Shown here one piece after another: positions 1 to 8,724 of a stretch of DNA of 64,000 nt (its first letter is position 1; every line of letters begins with the position of its first letter). The position numbers were made by a program, and so were the translations under genes. Origin of the DNA: Hyphomicrobiales bacterium (GTDB taxonomy: Bacteria > Pseudomonadota > Alphaproteobacteria > Rhizobiales > Rhizobiaceae); contig UCGV01000025.1 of the NCBI GenBank assembly GCA_900471925.1, forward strand, positions 62,001 to 126,000. Direction: 5' to 3'. The notes under the pieces are model-generated. The model was not told where the DNA came from. It saw only the letters and a list, made by a program, of their open reading frames with translations, and ran no database searches.

Positions 1-602
1 CCGCGCCCATAGAGCGGCAGGTTGATCGCGATCAGCGCCGCGGCATAGACCGCAATCGCCCCACGCCAGCCGATTTCGCCTGAGAGAAACGCGGTGAGCG
101 GCCAGAACACCGTGCCGAACAGGCCGGAAACCAGCATCAGGCTCGAAATCGCCCGCGCAGCACCACGCCCGGCAATCTCGTTGAGCAGGATATGCGCCGG
201 CGTGGTGAGACTGGCGCTACCCGCCGCCCCGAGCAGCAGCCAGCCGAGAAAATAGAGGGTGGGCGAATGCGCCATCGACACCACGAGTAGCCCGAGCGCC
301 GAAAGCAGAGTGCCGCCGATCATGACGGGCCGCGCGCCGATACGCGCAAAGACCCGCGCGAGAAACGGCGCGCAGGCGCCCATCGCCACATAGAATGTGG
401 TCGTGCCGGCAAAGATCGTGGATATGTCGAGCCCGAGATCATCGGCCATCTCGCGGCTGACGACAGCCGGAAAGCTGACCGCACCCCAGCCGATCAGCTG
501 CGCGACAGACAGGGCGGCGACGGCGCGCGCAACCGGCGAGCCGAGCGGCATTGCGGCCAGACGCGCGGCGAGACCCCGGCAGGAAAAACGAAGAAGACCC
601 AT
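1..602 (-). CDS. MFS transporter, N-terminal part (cut by window edge)
   Basis: The first 200 residues of a major facilitator superfamily permease read without a stop to the left edge, so the C-terminal half lies outside the window. Alternating hydrophobic helices are visible, for example around the segments AVAALSVAQLIGWGAVSF and LYFLGWLLLGAAGS. A cytoplasmic basic turn (LARVFARIGARPVM) corresponds to the MFS loop 2-3 signature region. I start at the ATG at 602; a second Met lies 17 codons further in. The gene is divergent from the LysR regulator at 851, and the intergenic region carries two related LysR-type sites, so that regulator probably controls it. The substrate cannot be told. Confidence 0.85.
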   Translation of the reverse strand, partial: MGLLRFSCRGLAARLAAMPLGSPVARAVAALSVAQLIGWGAVSFPAVVSREMADDLGLDISTIFAGTTTFYVAMGACAPFLARVFARIGARPVMIGGTLLSALGLLVVSMAHSPTLYFLGWLLLGAAGSASLTTPAHILLNEIAGRGAARAISSLMLVSGLFGTVFWPLTAFLSGEIGWRGAIAVYAAALIAINLPLYGR

Positions 603-690
603 CAGAAAACCTTGCAAAATCCATTGCTGTCTCCGTGCGGAGACAATGAAATACGAATGCGTTTCAGCCGGCAGGAACCCGGCCGTGAAA

Positions 691-706
691 TAGAGAAAAA
701 CTCATG
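691..706. promoter_or_regulatory. imperfect LysR-type site in divergent promoter
   Basis: This site shares the core gagaaaaactcatg with the perfect site at 837-853, but its left arm is degenerate. It lies between the divergent MFS gene and the LysR gene. The pair fits an activation site plus a recognition site; that assignment is inference. Confidence 0.4.
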
Positions 707-836
707 CTGCCGGCCTTGCGCCTGATACCGCCATCAGGCTATTCGGAAACGAGCGGGCAAGACACAAACTGAACCATTTTCGATGTTTCTTCTGCGCGAT
801 ATCAGCGGGATGCTCAAACGAGGAATTTGCCGGGAC

Positions 837-853
837 CATGAGAAAAACTCATG
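837..853. promoter_or_regulatory. LysR-type operator (T-N11-A palindrome) overlapping regulator start
   Basis: The 17-mer catgagaaaaactcatg is a perfect 6-bp inverted repeat around five A residues and contains the T-N11-A pattern typical of LysR-family binding sites. Its last three bases are the proposed ATG of the LysR gene at 851, so binding would also block that gene's own expression (autorepression, inferred). Confidence 0.5.
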
Positions 854-1717
854 CAGGATAAGCACCGCATCTCGCTCAACGCCATCAGGGTCTTTGCGAT
901 AACAGCGCGCACCGGCAGCCTGACCGCCGCCGGCACCGAACTCGGCGTCACCTCGGGCGCCGTGAGCCATCAGCTCCGCAAACTCGAGGACGAGCTCGGC
1001 GTCACCTTCTTCCAGCGCGGCAACAATACCGTGACCCTGACGGAGGTCGGCCGCCGCTTCTACCAGGAGGTGGCGCCCGCGATCGGCCTCCTCGAGCGCT
1101 CGGCCGATGCGCTCTACCGCAACGAAAACGAAATCAGCGTCCACGCAACCACATCGCTGGCACTGCGCTGGCTCATCCCCTCGCTGGATCGCTTCCGCGC
1201 GCTCTGCCCGCAGGTGCGCGTGCGCGTGGAAACCAGCTCGGCCCGCGCCTTCTCCGGCGTCTCCGACGCCGATATCAGCATCCGCCATTTCCGCCCCGGC
1301 ACGGAAACCGAGGCATGGGAATTCCTCGCCCGGGATCTGCGCCGCCCCGTGATGTCAACAAACCTGCACACCGGCACGGAAAGCACGCTGCCGAACCTGC
1401 CCGCCCTGCAATGCTGCATCGGCAACTGGGACTGGAAGGACTGGTGCGCCACCTACGATATCCCGCTCAGCAGCCTCACCTTCGGCCACGAATTCGATAC
1501 CGACGACGCCGCCCTCCACGCCTGCGTCGCCGGCCTCGGCATGGTCCTGGCGCCGACGATACTTACGGGGCGGGAAATACGCTCCGGGGCGCTGCTGGCG
1601 CTGGCGGGGTATGAGCCGGTGGAGACCGGGACCTATCGCTATAAGCGGCGGTCGGAATCGAGGGCGGTGCGGCAGTTCTGCGGCTGGATGGATGGGGAGA
1701 TGCGGGGGCTGGAGTGA
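851..1717 (+). CDS. LysR family transcriptional regulator (GcvA-like)
   Basis: The 288-residue protein is the usual LysR length. An N-terminal winged helix-turn-helix (about residues 6-65) contains TGSLTAAGTELGVTSGAVSHQL, the typical LysR recognition region, followed by the linker helix and a substrate-binding domain (about 90-288). Conserved WLIPSLDRF and DTDDAALHACVAGLGM segments resemble the GcvA/AmpR branch. A stop codon lies just upstream in frame, so 851 is the first possible ATG, although no strong ribosome site precedes it. It is divergent from the MFS gene at 1-602 and most likely regulates it in response to the transported compound (inference). Confidence 0.9.
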   Translation: MQDKHRISLNAIRVFAITARTGSLTAAGTELGVTSGAVSHQLRKLEDELGVTFFQRGNNTVTLTEVGRRFYQEVAPAIGLLERSADALYRNENEISVHATTSLALRWLIPSLDRFRALCPQVRVRVETSSARAFSGVSDADISIRHFRPGTETEAWEFLARDLRRPVMSTNLHTGTESTLPNLPALQCCIGNWDWKDWCATYDIPLSSLTFGHEFDTDDAALHACVAGLGMVLAPTILTGREIRSGALLALAGYEPVETGTYRYKRRSESRAVRQFCGWMDGEMRGLE

Positions 1718-2184
1718 GGGAGGATGGCTTGGGCTGGATAATCTTTGGCGATCGACCTGTCAGGGATCAACCCGGTCCGCAGAGAAGCGGAATACGGGCA
1801 CGGCAGATCAAGTCACGCCCCCTCGTCGAATGTGGTGGGTGGCGAACCCACTCCGTCTCGACCGGAGGCCTCCAGCACTACGACTGACGCTCTTCCCCTG
1901 AGCTATGAGTTGCCGTCCGCTGACTTACCAGAACCTGTGCCGCCCGCAATGCAAGGGAGGCGGTGGCTCTCAGCAAGGGGATCTCAGGTAGCCGCCGCAT
2001 AGGACCCTCATCAAAGGCGACGGCTACCGAGTGCCGGCCCCTGGTTCCCATCAATGGTCGGAAGTGGGTTGACGGGACTTTACGGAGAGGGGGCGACGCG
2101 CAAATATGAAAAATATTCGCGTCTTTGGACAAGTCGCCAATCGGGCTTAACCCACCGCCAACTCATCATGGGGTTCTTTGATGC
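1718..2184. other. intergenic, no protein gene; holds a tRNA-like relic
   Basis: No open frame here has a ribosome site or recognisable protein features. The only structure I can support is the tRNA-like sequence described separately (1832-1912, minus strand). Confidence 0.5.
1832..1912 (-). ncRNA. tRNA-like relic lacking an acceptor stem
   Basis: Read on the minus strand, the sequence shows a D-arm (GCTC, loop AGGGGAA, GAGC), a weak anticodon-like arm, a long variable arm (CTCCG, loop GTCGAGA, CGGAG) and a perfect T-arm (GTGGG, loop TTCGCCA, CCCAC). The 5' and 3' flanks that should form the acceptor stem do not pair. This suggests a decayed class II tRNA or a chance tRNA-like fold; no amino acid identity can be assigned. 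Confidence 0.3.
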
Positions 2185-3403
2185 TCATGCTGCCGGAGCA
2201 GGTCTTCCGGTCGCCTCAAGCTTTTTAGCATGGTTGATCAATGGTAGCTCAAAATAGCGGTAGCTCAGGGAGGCGACTGCGAACACTGCTATAGTCGTGA
2301 CGGACAGCATAACCAGCGCCACCTGCCAGCTGAGTTGTCCGTCGACCTCCCCGAAGCCAAATTTCGCTCCGGTATATTTTGCCAGTCCGATGAACAGCGC
2401 GTGCCACACATAGATCCCAAACGAAATCCTGGCGATGTACCGGACCAAAGCATTCTCGATAAGTGACGAAGTCTTCGGGAAAGCAGGTGCTATCAGCAGC
2501 ACCGTGCCGACAAACAGGGGGGCCGAAAGGAAACAACGACGGCAACCCAAAGGATAAACCTTCCCCGGTGATGAGGCCGCCGAAGGAAACCACGGCCAGT
2601 GTTCCCATGACCAGAAACCCTACCCGATAAGCGAGGTCAGGCCGGGTGTGCTCTCCCCTTTTCATGGCCAGCAACCCCGCGGTCAGAGAGCCGATAGCGA
2701 ACATCGCAAAAAAGCCGACTGGGTTATACGAGGGCCACAACATACGGGCCAAACCTACGAAACCGTCATCCCAGGTGTTCAACGTAGCGGGAGGTCTCAA
2801 CATTTTCAGAAAAATGGCGTGGAGCAAAAGACTGGTCAGAATAACCAGAAACCAAGCTGCGCGGCCTTGCCATGCATGCCGAAAGCTCGATCGATGGGCG
2901 AACAGCGCAGCGAATGCTATGATCAGGCACGCATAGGACGCTACAAAAAAGCTGAGCGACCAAAGCGGGCCGTTGATCTCCACTGGAAAAAACGAGATCC
3001 AGTTCCAGCCGTTGATAAGAAGAAGGCCGGCGATAAAGCGCTCGAATAGCTCCATATCAAGAGTGCGGCCAAAGAGAATGACACTCAGTACGAAGGTGAC
3101 CGAGAGGGCGAGAAGATATCCGGGGATTATGCGGGCTCCGCGTCGATAGACGAACTTGCGGAGTGACGGGAAGTCTCGGCCATCGTCCAAGCTCTTCCAG
3201 AACGGCCACGCTAACAGAAATCCGCTCAATGCGAAGAAAATCGAGATGCCGATAGGGTCACTCGATACCAGTTGTTGAACAACGAACCTTGGAAAACTGC
3301 TCAGGTTGGTAGGATCGATCGTTTCGGCGTAGTGGTGCAACAGGATCAGAATGCATCCGAGGGCTCTAAGGAAATCTGCTCCGGCAAGGCGGTCTCTGTC
3401 CAT
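2185..3403 (-). pseudogene. acyltransferase 3 family membrane protein, frameshifted
   Basis: This is an integral-membrane O-acyltransferase of the acyltransferase 3 (OafA/NolL-like) family, which transfers acyl groups to surface or exported polysaccharides. The N-terminal part starts at the ATG at 3403 and shows the family hallmark DFLRALGCILILLHHYAE followed by about eight membrane helices. Near position 2517-2522 (six G on the plus strand) the frame is lost. The remaining C-terminal helices, with SFGIYVWHALFIGLAKY and SYRYFELPLINHAKK, continue in another frame down to 2185. Removing one base from the homopolymer restores one protein of about 400 residues. It is either a true pseudogene, a phase-variable tract or a base-calling error. 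Confidence 0.75.
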
Positions 3404-3744
3404 GATGTTTCCGACCTCTTGTGACAATGAGCAACCATGACAGCGAGGCCTGTTGGCGAGCAAATGAACCTCATCCCGGAAGATAGCGGCACACTGCCGG
3501 CAGATCACAGGCTCGCTCGCAACCTACCTAAGAGGGTAGGTATCCAAAATGTTGACCCGCGAGTATAAGCGTTCCGAAGCAGACCATGAGACAGATCGCC
3601 CAGACGACTGCCTCTCGCTCAGGGTGTTCCATTGAGTCGCCCTCGGTGATGCTAATAAAGCTTGCCCTCCACGATCTAGAGTAGCTAGTCACAAAGCTAC
3701 TGCGCGTGTAATATTCCGTGAGTTCTCATTGAGGTGTTGTGATA
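3404..3744. other. intergenic with two short palindromes
   Basis: No gene is seen. Two inverted repeats stand out: ACCTACC/GGTAGGT at 3522-3541 with a 6-base loop, and AGTAGCT/AGCTACT at 3680-3701 with an 8-base spacer. The second lies about 45 bases before the small gene at 3745 and could be its operator (inference). Confidence 0.4.
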
Positions 3745-3915
3745 ATGAAGCGTGACGAAAAGGGTGCAATCAAAATTGCAGTCGGCCTCACTCTGCTATT
3801 CACGGCAGCCATCACGGTAGGCCACCAAGCCAACATCTTTCCAAAACCGAAATTTAGCCACGGCATCCATTCGTGGTGGCCGTCAGCTCGCCCTGAGAAG
3901 CCGGAAAACGTGTAG
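3745..3915 (+). CDS. small predicted membrane protein, 56 aa
   Basis: The frame begins with ATG preceded by a gaggtg ribosome site about 10 bases upstream and ends at TAG 3913. The peptide has a basic N-terminus (MKRDEKGAIK), one hydrophobic helix (about residues 9-27, IAVGLTLLFTAAITVG) and a short polar tail rich in Pro, His and Trp. I recognise no family. A single-pass inner-membrane protein with a short periplasmic tail is the simplest reading. The ribosome site and helix support expression; there is no homology evidence. Confidence 0.45.
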   Translation: MKRDEKGAIKIAVGLTLLFTAAITVGHQANIFPKPKFSHGIHSWWPSARPEKPENV

Positions 3916-4215
3916 GGTTTTTCCGGCCAGACCTCGATCCCAGCCGGGACGCTTATACAGGATGTAGCTGAAGCCCTAGAAATCGCCGTAGTCCTCAGAC
4001 TCGACAATGCGCGTTAACGCCTGGCTTGCCGAGGGGGCGCCAGAGTGTTGGAGATAAGCTTTAGTCTCGGCAAGCCTGGCCCGCATAGAAGTTCAATGTC
4101 GATCAAGGAGCCAAGATCGAAGCCAGATTTTTTGCGGTCCAGATCTCCATGATATCAGCGGGATCGGCATTAGCGAAAAGTTGAAAGCAGCAGAGCTGAG
4201 CAGGACCGGCCTTAC

Positions 4216-4352
4216 CCCCCGCACTCCACCTTCTCAATATCCCTGGCTTCCAGCTGAAATCGATCGCCGGCTCGCTCGGCCCATGGAACCTCAGTATCGC
4301 AAAGAACCTCAGCCCGGCGCGCCTCCATGCCATCAGGCAGTTTCGGAGTGCT
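4216..4352 (-). pseudogene. broken copy of the 3' end of the DUF1254 gene
   Basis: About 135 bases are strongly similar to the 3' end of the intact DUF1254 gene at 5554-7098. The encoded string FAILRFHGPSEPAIDFSWKPG matches FAILRLYGPSEPAIDFSWKPG there. The copy lacks about 18 bases, is frameshifted after the KPG segment and has no 5' portion. It is a relic of a duplicated or rearranged gene. Confidence 0.7.
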
Positions 4353-4387
4353 CGCACCCATGATCACAAACTCCGGCGCCTATGAAA

Positions 4388-4418
4388 GGAGCCCGCTAAG
4401 GGTGAAGGAGCGGGCTCC
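4388..4418. terminator. perfect hairpin, possible terminator
   Basis: The arms ggagcccgct and agcgggctcc form a 10-bp perfect stem with an 11-base loop. On the plus strand it is followed by A residues; on the minus strand only a short TTTCAT follows. Termination is therefore possible but weak. The hairpin could serve minus-strand transcription from the gene at 4882. Confidence 0.35.
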
Positions 4419-4627
4419 AAAAAGCTCAGATGCCGGAACAGGTAACCAAACGGACCAAGCTTATGAGTAAGCTCACATCTGAGGCATATTAGCGAATGAA
4501 TTCGGCTTATCCTTCATAATGCCCGTCGCCCCATCATTATTCGCGCGAATGAATAACGCGCGGTTCTCCGGCAGGATAAAATTAGGCTCCTGCGATCGAA
4601 TCTTTGTCCGATAATTCGTTTGTCGGC

Positions 4628-4882
4628 CTAGCGATAAGCCCGAACGATCAGTAAATGGTGCATCGCTCGACGCCGAATGACACAGATTCTCGCCAGAAGC
4701 GCCTTTTCTGGTTCCGCTGAAAAGCAGTTGACCTGGCGCCCACTTACAATCGCCGTCTGACGAACGAGTTGCCGGGTTATTCTGTCGACCGTGTTTTCGG
4801 CGAACTTCAGATCTTTCTTTTGGGAGCGGCGATTTTTCGTCTGCTTGATTGGCGAGAAAGCCATCTGACTGCGGTCATTCAT
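4628..4882 (-). CDS. small basic protein of unknown function, 84 aa
   Basis: The frame is preceded by a near-perfect ribosome site (aaggaggt, 7-8 bases before the ATG at 4882), the main evidence that it is translated. The product is strongly basic, rich in Lys, Arg and Gln, with no clear membrane segment or signal peptide. The N-terminal third (QTKNRRSQKKDLKFAEN) is charged and may be helical. I recognise no family. It lies in the same low-GC interval as the small membrane peptides at 3745 and 5307. Confidence 0.45.
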   Translation of the reverse strand: MNDRSQMAFSPIKQTKNRRSQKKDLKFAENTVDRITRQLVRQTAIVSGRQVNCFSAEPEKALLARICVIRRRAMHHLLIVRAYR

Positions 4883-5190
4883 CAGAAAGACCTCCTTCTT
4901 TATTTCGAAGAAAAAAGATGTGAATCGAGGCTACGGACTCTAGGACGCTCACGGCGGAACGAAACAGCAGACGGACCACGCACGAAGTGCGGCCACGTCC
5001 CATAGGCAACGGGCATCAGCGGAGTTGCGAGATCCCGACCTTCATGACTTTCATCAAATCCGCCATCCGCTGGCTGCGGCTATTCTGCTACTCTTCCAAG
5101 GTCGTGTACTGAAGATGGCATCGGCGGGCAGGCAATGCGGTCGTCTTGCACGGCCTTGGCGCTGGAGCCGACATCCTGTCCACCTCCAGC
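4883..5190. other. intergenic, nothing recognised
   Basis: The sequence between the two small minus-strand genes contains only unsupported frames. Promoters for the gene at 4882 must lie here, but I cannot point to a convincing -35/-10 pair. Confidence 0.3.
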
Positions 5191-5307
5191 TCAAATCATG
5201 GGGATGGTCACAACGAGTACGCCAATCAGCGCGGCTGCCAGCACTGATGTCTCGATGAGAAAGACCACGATTTGCCTCCCCGTGAGGCCTGGAAAAAAAT
5301 ATTGCAT
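5191..5307 (-). CDS. 38-aa single-pass membrane peptide
   Basis: ATG at 5307 is preceded by aaagaggaaa, a good ribosome site. The product begins MQYFFPGLTGRQ and then forms one long hydrophobic helix (about residues 13-38, IVVFLIETSVLAAALIG and onward), ending at TGA 5191-5193. No family is recognised. An AT-rich stretch directly upstream (5310-5410) is a likely promoter region. Its size and architecture fit a small membrane regulator or a type I toxin-like peptide, but nothing here shows toxicity. Confidence 0.45.
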   Translation of the reverse strand: MQYFFPGLTGRQIVVFLIETSVLAAALIGVLVVTIPMI

Positions 5308-5553
5308 GATTTTTCCTCTTTAAAAAAATTATTCTACAACGGAACACTATCACTGTTCGTTGCAAAATATTTTTTTATTTTCGCAAATACTAAAGTTTTT
5401 AACGGAGGGTGGATGACGCATCGAAACGAACTGGCAGGCAGGGCCGCATATCAGCCGCGCGGTTCATCTACCCGTAACTGACGCTCTTGCCAGAAGCTCT
5501 GCCCAGACCTTCCTGTTGCCGCAAGCATCATCAAAGGCTTGCGACGGCCCTCC
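5308..5553. other. AT-rich intergenic stretch with possible 22-aa reading frame
   Basis: The first 100 bases are unusually rich in A and T for this window and probably contain the promoter of the minus-strand peptide at 5307. On the plus strand a 22-codon frame (5413-5481) starts four bases after cggagggt; its peptide looks like nothing known and I do not count it as a gene. Confidence 0.35.
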
Positions 5554-7098
5554 TTATCCCCTCACCACCTTCTCGATATCCCCCGGCTTCCAGCTGAAAT
5601 CGATCGCCGGCTCGCTCGGCCCATAGAGCCTGAGGATGGCAAAGAACCCCCGCCCCGGCGCCGTCGCCAGCCAGTTCGCTTCCATGCCCTCGGGCACTTT
5701 CGGACCGATATAGAGATCGATGCTCCCATCCGTATTCTTCACCGGCTTGTCACGCGAGCCGAGCGAGGGAAAGCGCCGTGCCGCGGTCGCGAGCCCCGAC
5801 GCATTTTCCGCCTCGTAAAGCGTCAGCGACCAGAAGTTCACCACCGGCACGTCGGGCGGCAGCGTGATCTTGTAGTTGCTGTCGCCCGAAAGCGGTTCGC
5901 CATCGGCATCGTTGAAGGTGAGCTGGTAGGCCGCCCCGCGGCCGGGGATCTGCGAGACCATGCCGGGGCTGGTGGAATAGTAGTTGGTTGCAAACCAGGC
6001 GCGCGCCTCGACCGAGGTGAAACCGCCCGCCTTGTTGCGGAAGGCAAGGTCGCGGGATTTTTCCGGGCCGGGCTCGGCGGCATTGTTGATCGGGTTCAGC
6101 CATTGCCGGTCCGGCCAGACTTTCAGGGACTGGCCATCCACCTCGTCGCTGAAGCCGATCACCCGGCTCATCTTGTAGCCGACATCGGCCGCATCGTTGA
6201 GGATGCGCCGCGCCGATGGCGACGGCACGAAGGGCTTGTCCTTGATGAGGCCGATGCTGGCGAGAATGCCGAGCCCATCGGCATCGGCAAGATTGGTACC
6301 CTCCCGGTCGACAAGCCATTTCAGCTGCTCGAAGGCTGAAATATCCGATCGCGGCAGCATGTTGGCTGGCACGCCGGAAGCATCGGGAAACTGCATTGGC
6401 TTGCGCGCGGCTTCCGGCAGGGCGAGCGGATAGATCTTCGCCTGTTCCATCAGCTTCACCGCCGGCGAAAGATCGGCCGGGTCCTGATAGAAGGAGCGCA
6501 GGAAGATGAAGAGATTATTGGTGCCGGAGCGATAGACGTAATAGCCATCAGGCACCTCCCCGACATAGCCCGGCGGAAGCACAAGGAATTTGCCGCCCTT
6601 GCCCGCATCCGGCCCCGGCAGGCCGACATCGCCCATGAACTTGCCGCCATCGACCGGGATCGGCCGCTGCCAGAAATCGAGCAATATGCCCTGCAGGTTC
6701 GGCGGCGCCTCGAAGACGAGTGGCCCGGTCTCCCCCATATCCACATAGCTCATGGCATAGATCACATCGGAATTCGGCGTCGTCACCAGCGTCTTGGGGT
6801 CCAGCCGCTCCTTCCACACCGGCAGGATATTGTAGCCGGCGCCGAACACCTCTTCGGAGCCGAACTTCATGCCGAGCGTATTGATGAGCGGCAGCGCCCA
6901 GAGATAGGCCTGCGTGGCGCGCTGGAAGCTAAGCTCGTCACGCAGCGTGCGCGCGGTCTCGGCCGTCGGGCGGTTCTCGTAGAAAGGCAGGTTGGCAAGA
7001 TCGGAAAACCTGCTGTCATCGGCAAGCGCCGGCCAGGGCTGGCCGATGGCAAGCGCGGTAACGGCAGACCAGGCAAGCCTGTTCAGACTGTTGATCAT
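5554..7098 (-). CDS. DUF1254/DUF1214 secreted protein, 514 aa
   Basis: This is a periplasmic or cell-surface protein with an N-terminal DUF1254 domain (about 55-190) and a C-terminal DUF1214 domain (about 380-505). A signal peptide is visible (INSLNRLAWSAVTALAIGQP, cleavage near ALA-DD). I choose the ATG at 7098 because cggaggctcacc precedes it directly; a Met five codons upstream lacks such spacing. The molecular function of the family is not established. A paralogue lies at 38650-40056, a broken copy of its 3' end at 4216-4352, and the small gene at 7333 next to it also has a paralogue beside the second DUF1254 gene. Confidence 0.85.
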   Translation of the reverse strand: MINSLNRLAWSAVTALAIGQPWPALADDSRFSDLANLPFYENRPTAETARTLRDELSFQRATQAYLWALPLINTLGMKFGSEEVFGAGYNILPVWKERLDPKTLVTTPNSDVIYAMSYVDMGETGPLVFEAPPNLQGILLDFWQRPIPVDGGKFMGDVGLPGPDAGKGGKFLVLPPGYVGEVPDGYYVYRSGTNNLFIFLRSFYQDPADLSPAVKLMEQAKIYPLALPEAARKPMQFPDASGVPANMLPRSDISAFEQLKWLVDREGTNLADADGLGILASIGLIKDKPFVPSPSARRILNDAADVGYKMSRVIGFSDEVDGQSLKVWPDRQWLNPINNAAEPGPEKSRDLAFRNKAGGFTSVEARAWFATNYYSTSPGMVSQIPGRGAAYQLTFNDADGEPLSGDSNYKITLPPDVPVVNFWSLTLYEAENASGLATAARRFPSLGSRDKPVKNTDGSIDLYIGPKVPEGMEANWLATAPGRGFFAILRLYGPSEPAIDFSWKPGDIEKVVRG

Positions 7099-7332
7099 GG
7101 TGAGCCTCCGCATATCCGAAACGAGTGCAGATCGGCCCGAAAATACCCGGGCGGCCGGAGAAACTCACCATTCTCCCGAGAGCAAGGTAAGTACGTTACC
7201 GTAAACGGCGGCGTAAATGCCGATGATGGCCACAATCACGTTATCGCGAGGAGGCGCCGCCGCCTCTCCAACTTCTTGCAGATCCGCCTTCCCGCCTTAT
7301 TTCAAAACGGTACGATTGGGCTGGAGGAAAGC

Positions 7333-7554
7333 ATGTCTCAACGAAAATTCAGCGATCGCGATCAGCCTATGCGATCGGAAGACCTCGCTATCTGCCAACA
7401 GGTGCTGGAAGCGGTGAAAGCGGAATTCCAGCTTGAGGATGATGACGAGGAAGTGACGCGCAGCGCCGCGATCACCATCGAACTCTACCGCCAGGGCGTG
7501 CATAATTTCGAGCAGCTGAAGGTTCTGGTCTTTGCGGCACGCGGCCGGATCTAG
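7333..7554 (+). CDS. small acidic protein, paralogue of gene at 38373
   Basis: The 73-residue protein starts at an ATG preceded by ctggaggaaagc. It shares long identical stretches with the protein at 38373-38597 (SEDLA, VLEAVKAE, TRSAAIT, ELYRQGV and NFEQL). It is probably a small soluble helical protein; no enzymatic motif is visible. Each copy sits next to a DUF1254 gene, divergent here and convergent there, which argues for duplication of a neighbourhood rather than of one gene. Function unknown. Confidence 0.75.
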   Translation: MSQRKFSDRDQPMRSEDLAICQQVLEAVKAEFQLEDDDEEVTRSAAITIELYRQGVHNFEQLKVLVFAARGRI

Positions 7555-7695
7555 GCTGGTCTCTGCAGCCTTTCGCTGCGCGGGGATGCGTGCTCTCTGA
7601 GCCGTGTCTTCGGTAAGTGTCCCCCCAAAAAGACCCCGTGGCATTCGTTTCAATCCGTCCGCCAGGTCGAAGATGTGGAAGGCGAGTGCGGCACG

Positions 7696-8724
7696 TTAAG
7701 CCCCTCCCCCTTGTGGGGAAGGGTTTGGGGCGGGGTCTTTGACAGCAGCCGGCTTCCGGCGCGCCTGTAGCCACGGTGCCTTCAGGAGAAAAGGAAAATA
7801 CGGGTCGACAATCCATATGCCGGCGCCGAGCGAGATGGCGATAGCGGCTGCGGCCATGGCCAGATCGACACCGGGATGCTGCGGCAGGCCGACGATTTCG
7901 GCCGCGTTTCGCAGGTAGATCAGGATCGTGAAATGCATCACGTAAATGAAGACGGATTTCTCTCCGATCCATGCCAGGGCGGCTGCAACCCTGCTTTCGG
8001 CATAGTGTGAGCAGGCGCAGAGGGTTCCGAAGATACCCAATGCGCTGACCACGATCGTCACCGGTCCGACAGTGGAGAGCGAGCTATGGTAGACGACATA
8101 GGCGGACGGCGCGAAAAGACCCAGCAGGACGGGGAAGAAACGCGCATTTCGCTTTGACCACGCAATGATCTCTTTCGCGTAGAAAACGCTGAACATCAGC
8201 AACGGCAGCAGCCGTGCCAGCCGGTTGGCAAAGGTCGGATTGGCCCACTCGTCCGTCGCCACGGCGTAGCAATAGACTGCCAGGCCAAGCACCAGCAGCA
8301 CGCTTCTCGGGACGAATGTGGTCAAGCGCAGCAACAGGTAGGAGAGCGCGAGCGCGTAGACGAACCACATCTGCGCCTGCGGCTCCCAGAATATCGCATA
8401 GAGCGGATAGGGATCGACGACGTCGTTGATGATCTGCTTGACGAGGATGGTGCTGAGGTAAATCAGCGTCGACCAGATCACGAAGATCCAGAGGAGCTGG
8501 CCGACCCTATCCGTGAGAACCTTCCTGATCGGAGCCTTCAGCAGCCCGCCGGCAAAGAGACCTGAAACGAAAAAGAACAGCGGCATCCGCAGGAAGACCA
8601 GCGGCCCATTGATCAGCAATCTTTCGTCTGACGCGTGCCAGAGCACCACAAGTATTATGCTTACCCCGCGAGCTGCATCGACGAAAATCTCGCGGCTTTT
8701 CTGCTCAACGCCCCCGGAACTCAC
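7696..8724 (-). CDS. acyltransferase 3 family membrane protein
   Basis: A 342-residue integral-membrane acyltransferase with about ten helices. The family signature appears near the N-terminus (FVDAARGVSIILVVLWHA, with the conserved His) and near residue 40-55 (FFFVSGLFAGG). These enzymes acylate polysaccharides, lipids or antibiotics at the inner membrane; the acceptor is not known here. The start is a GTG at 8724, as the nearby ATG is in another frame. The last 13 codons are made of a GC-rich repeat (7701-7737), so the C-terminal tail is probably an acquired extension. Confidence 0.8.
   Translation of the reverse strand: MSSGGVEQKSREIFVDAARGVSIILVVLWHASDERLLINGPLVFLRMPLFFFVSGLFAGGLLKAPIRKVLTDRVGQLLWIFVIWSTLIYLSTILVKQIINDVVDPYPLYAIFWEPQAQMWFVYALALSYLLLRLTTFVPRSVLLVLGLAVYCYAVATDEWANPTFANRLARLLPLLMFSVFYAKEIIAWSKRNARFFPVLLGLFAPSAYVVYHSSLSTVGPVTIVVSALGIFGTLCACSHYAESRVAAALAWIGEKSVFIYVMHFTILIYLRNAAEIVGLPQHPGVDLAMAAAAIAISLGAGIWIVDPYFPFLLKAPWLQARRKPAAVKDPAPNPSPQGGGA
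7701..7737. repeat. GC-rich intergenic repeat fused to a gene end
   Basis: The run cccctcccccttgtgggg and the following gggtttggggcggggt form a G/C-rich imperfect palindrome of a type common between genes in alphaproteobacteria, where it reads as a ...PNPSPQGGG tail. Here it supplies the end of the acyltransferase gene. Confidence 0.5.

Noticed and set aside
4381..4418. Leader peptide attenuator (ATGAAAGGAGCCCGCTAA before a hairpin)
   Set aside because: No biosynthetic gene follows on the plus strand, and the five-codon frame holds no regulatory codon run.
5413..5481. 22-codon frame with a Shine-Dalgarno-like sequence
   Set aside because: Too short and featureless to separate from chance; mentioned only in the intergenic description.
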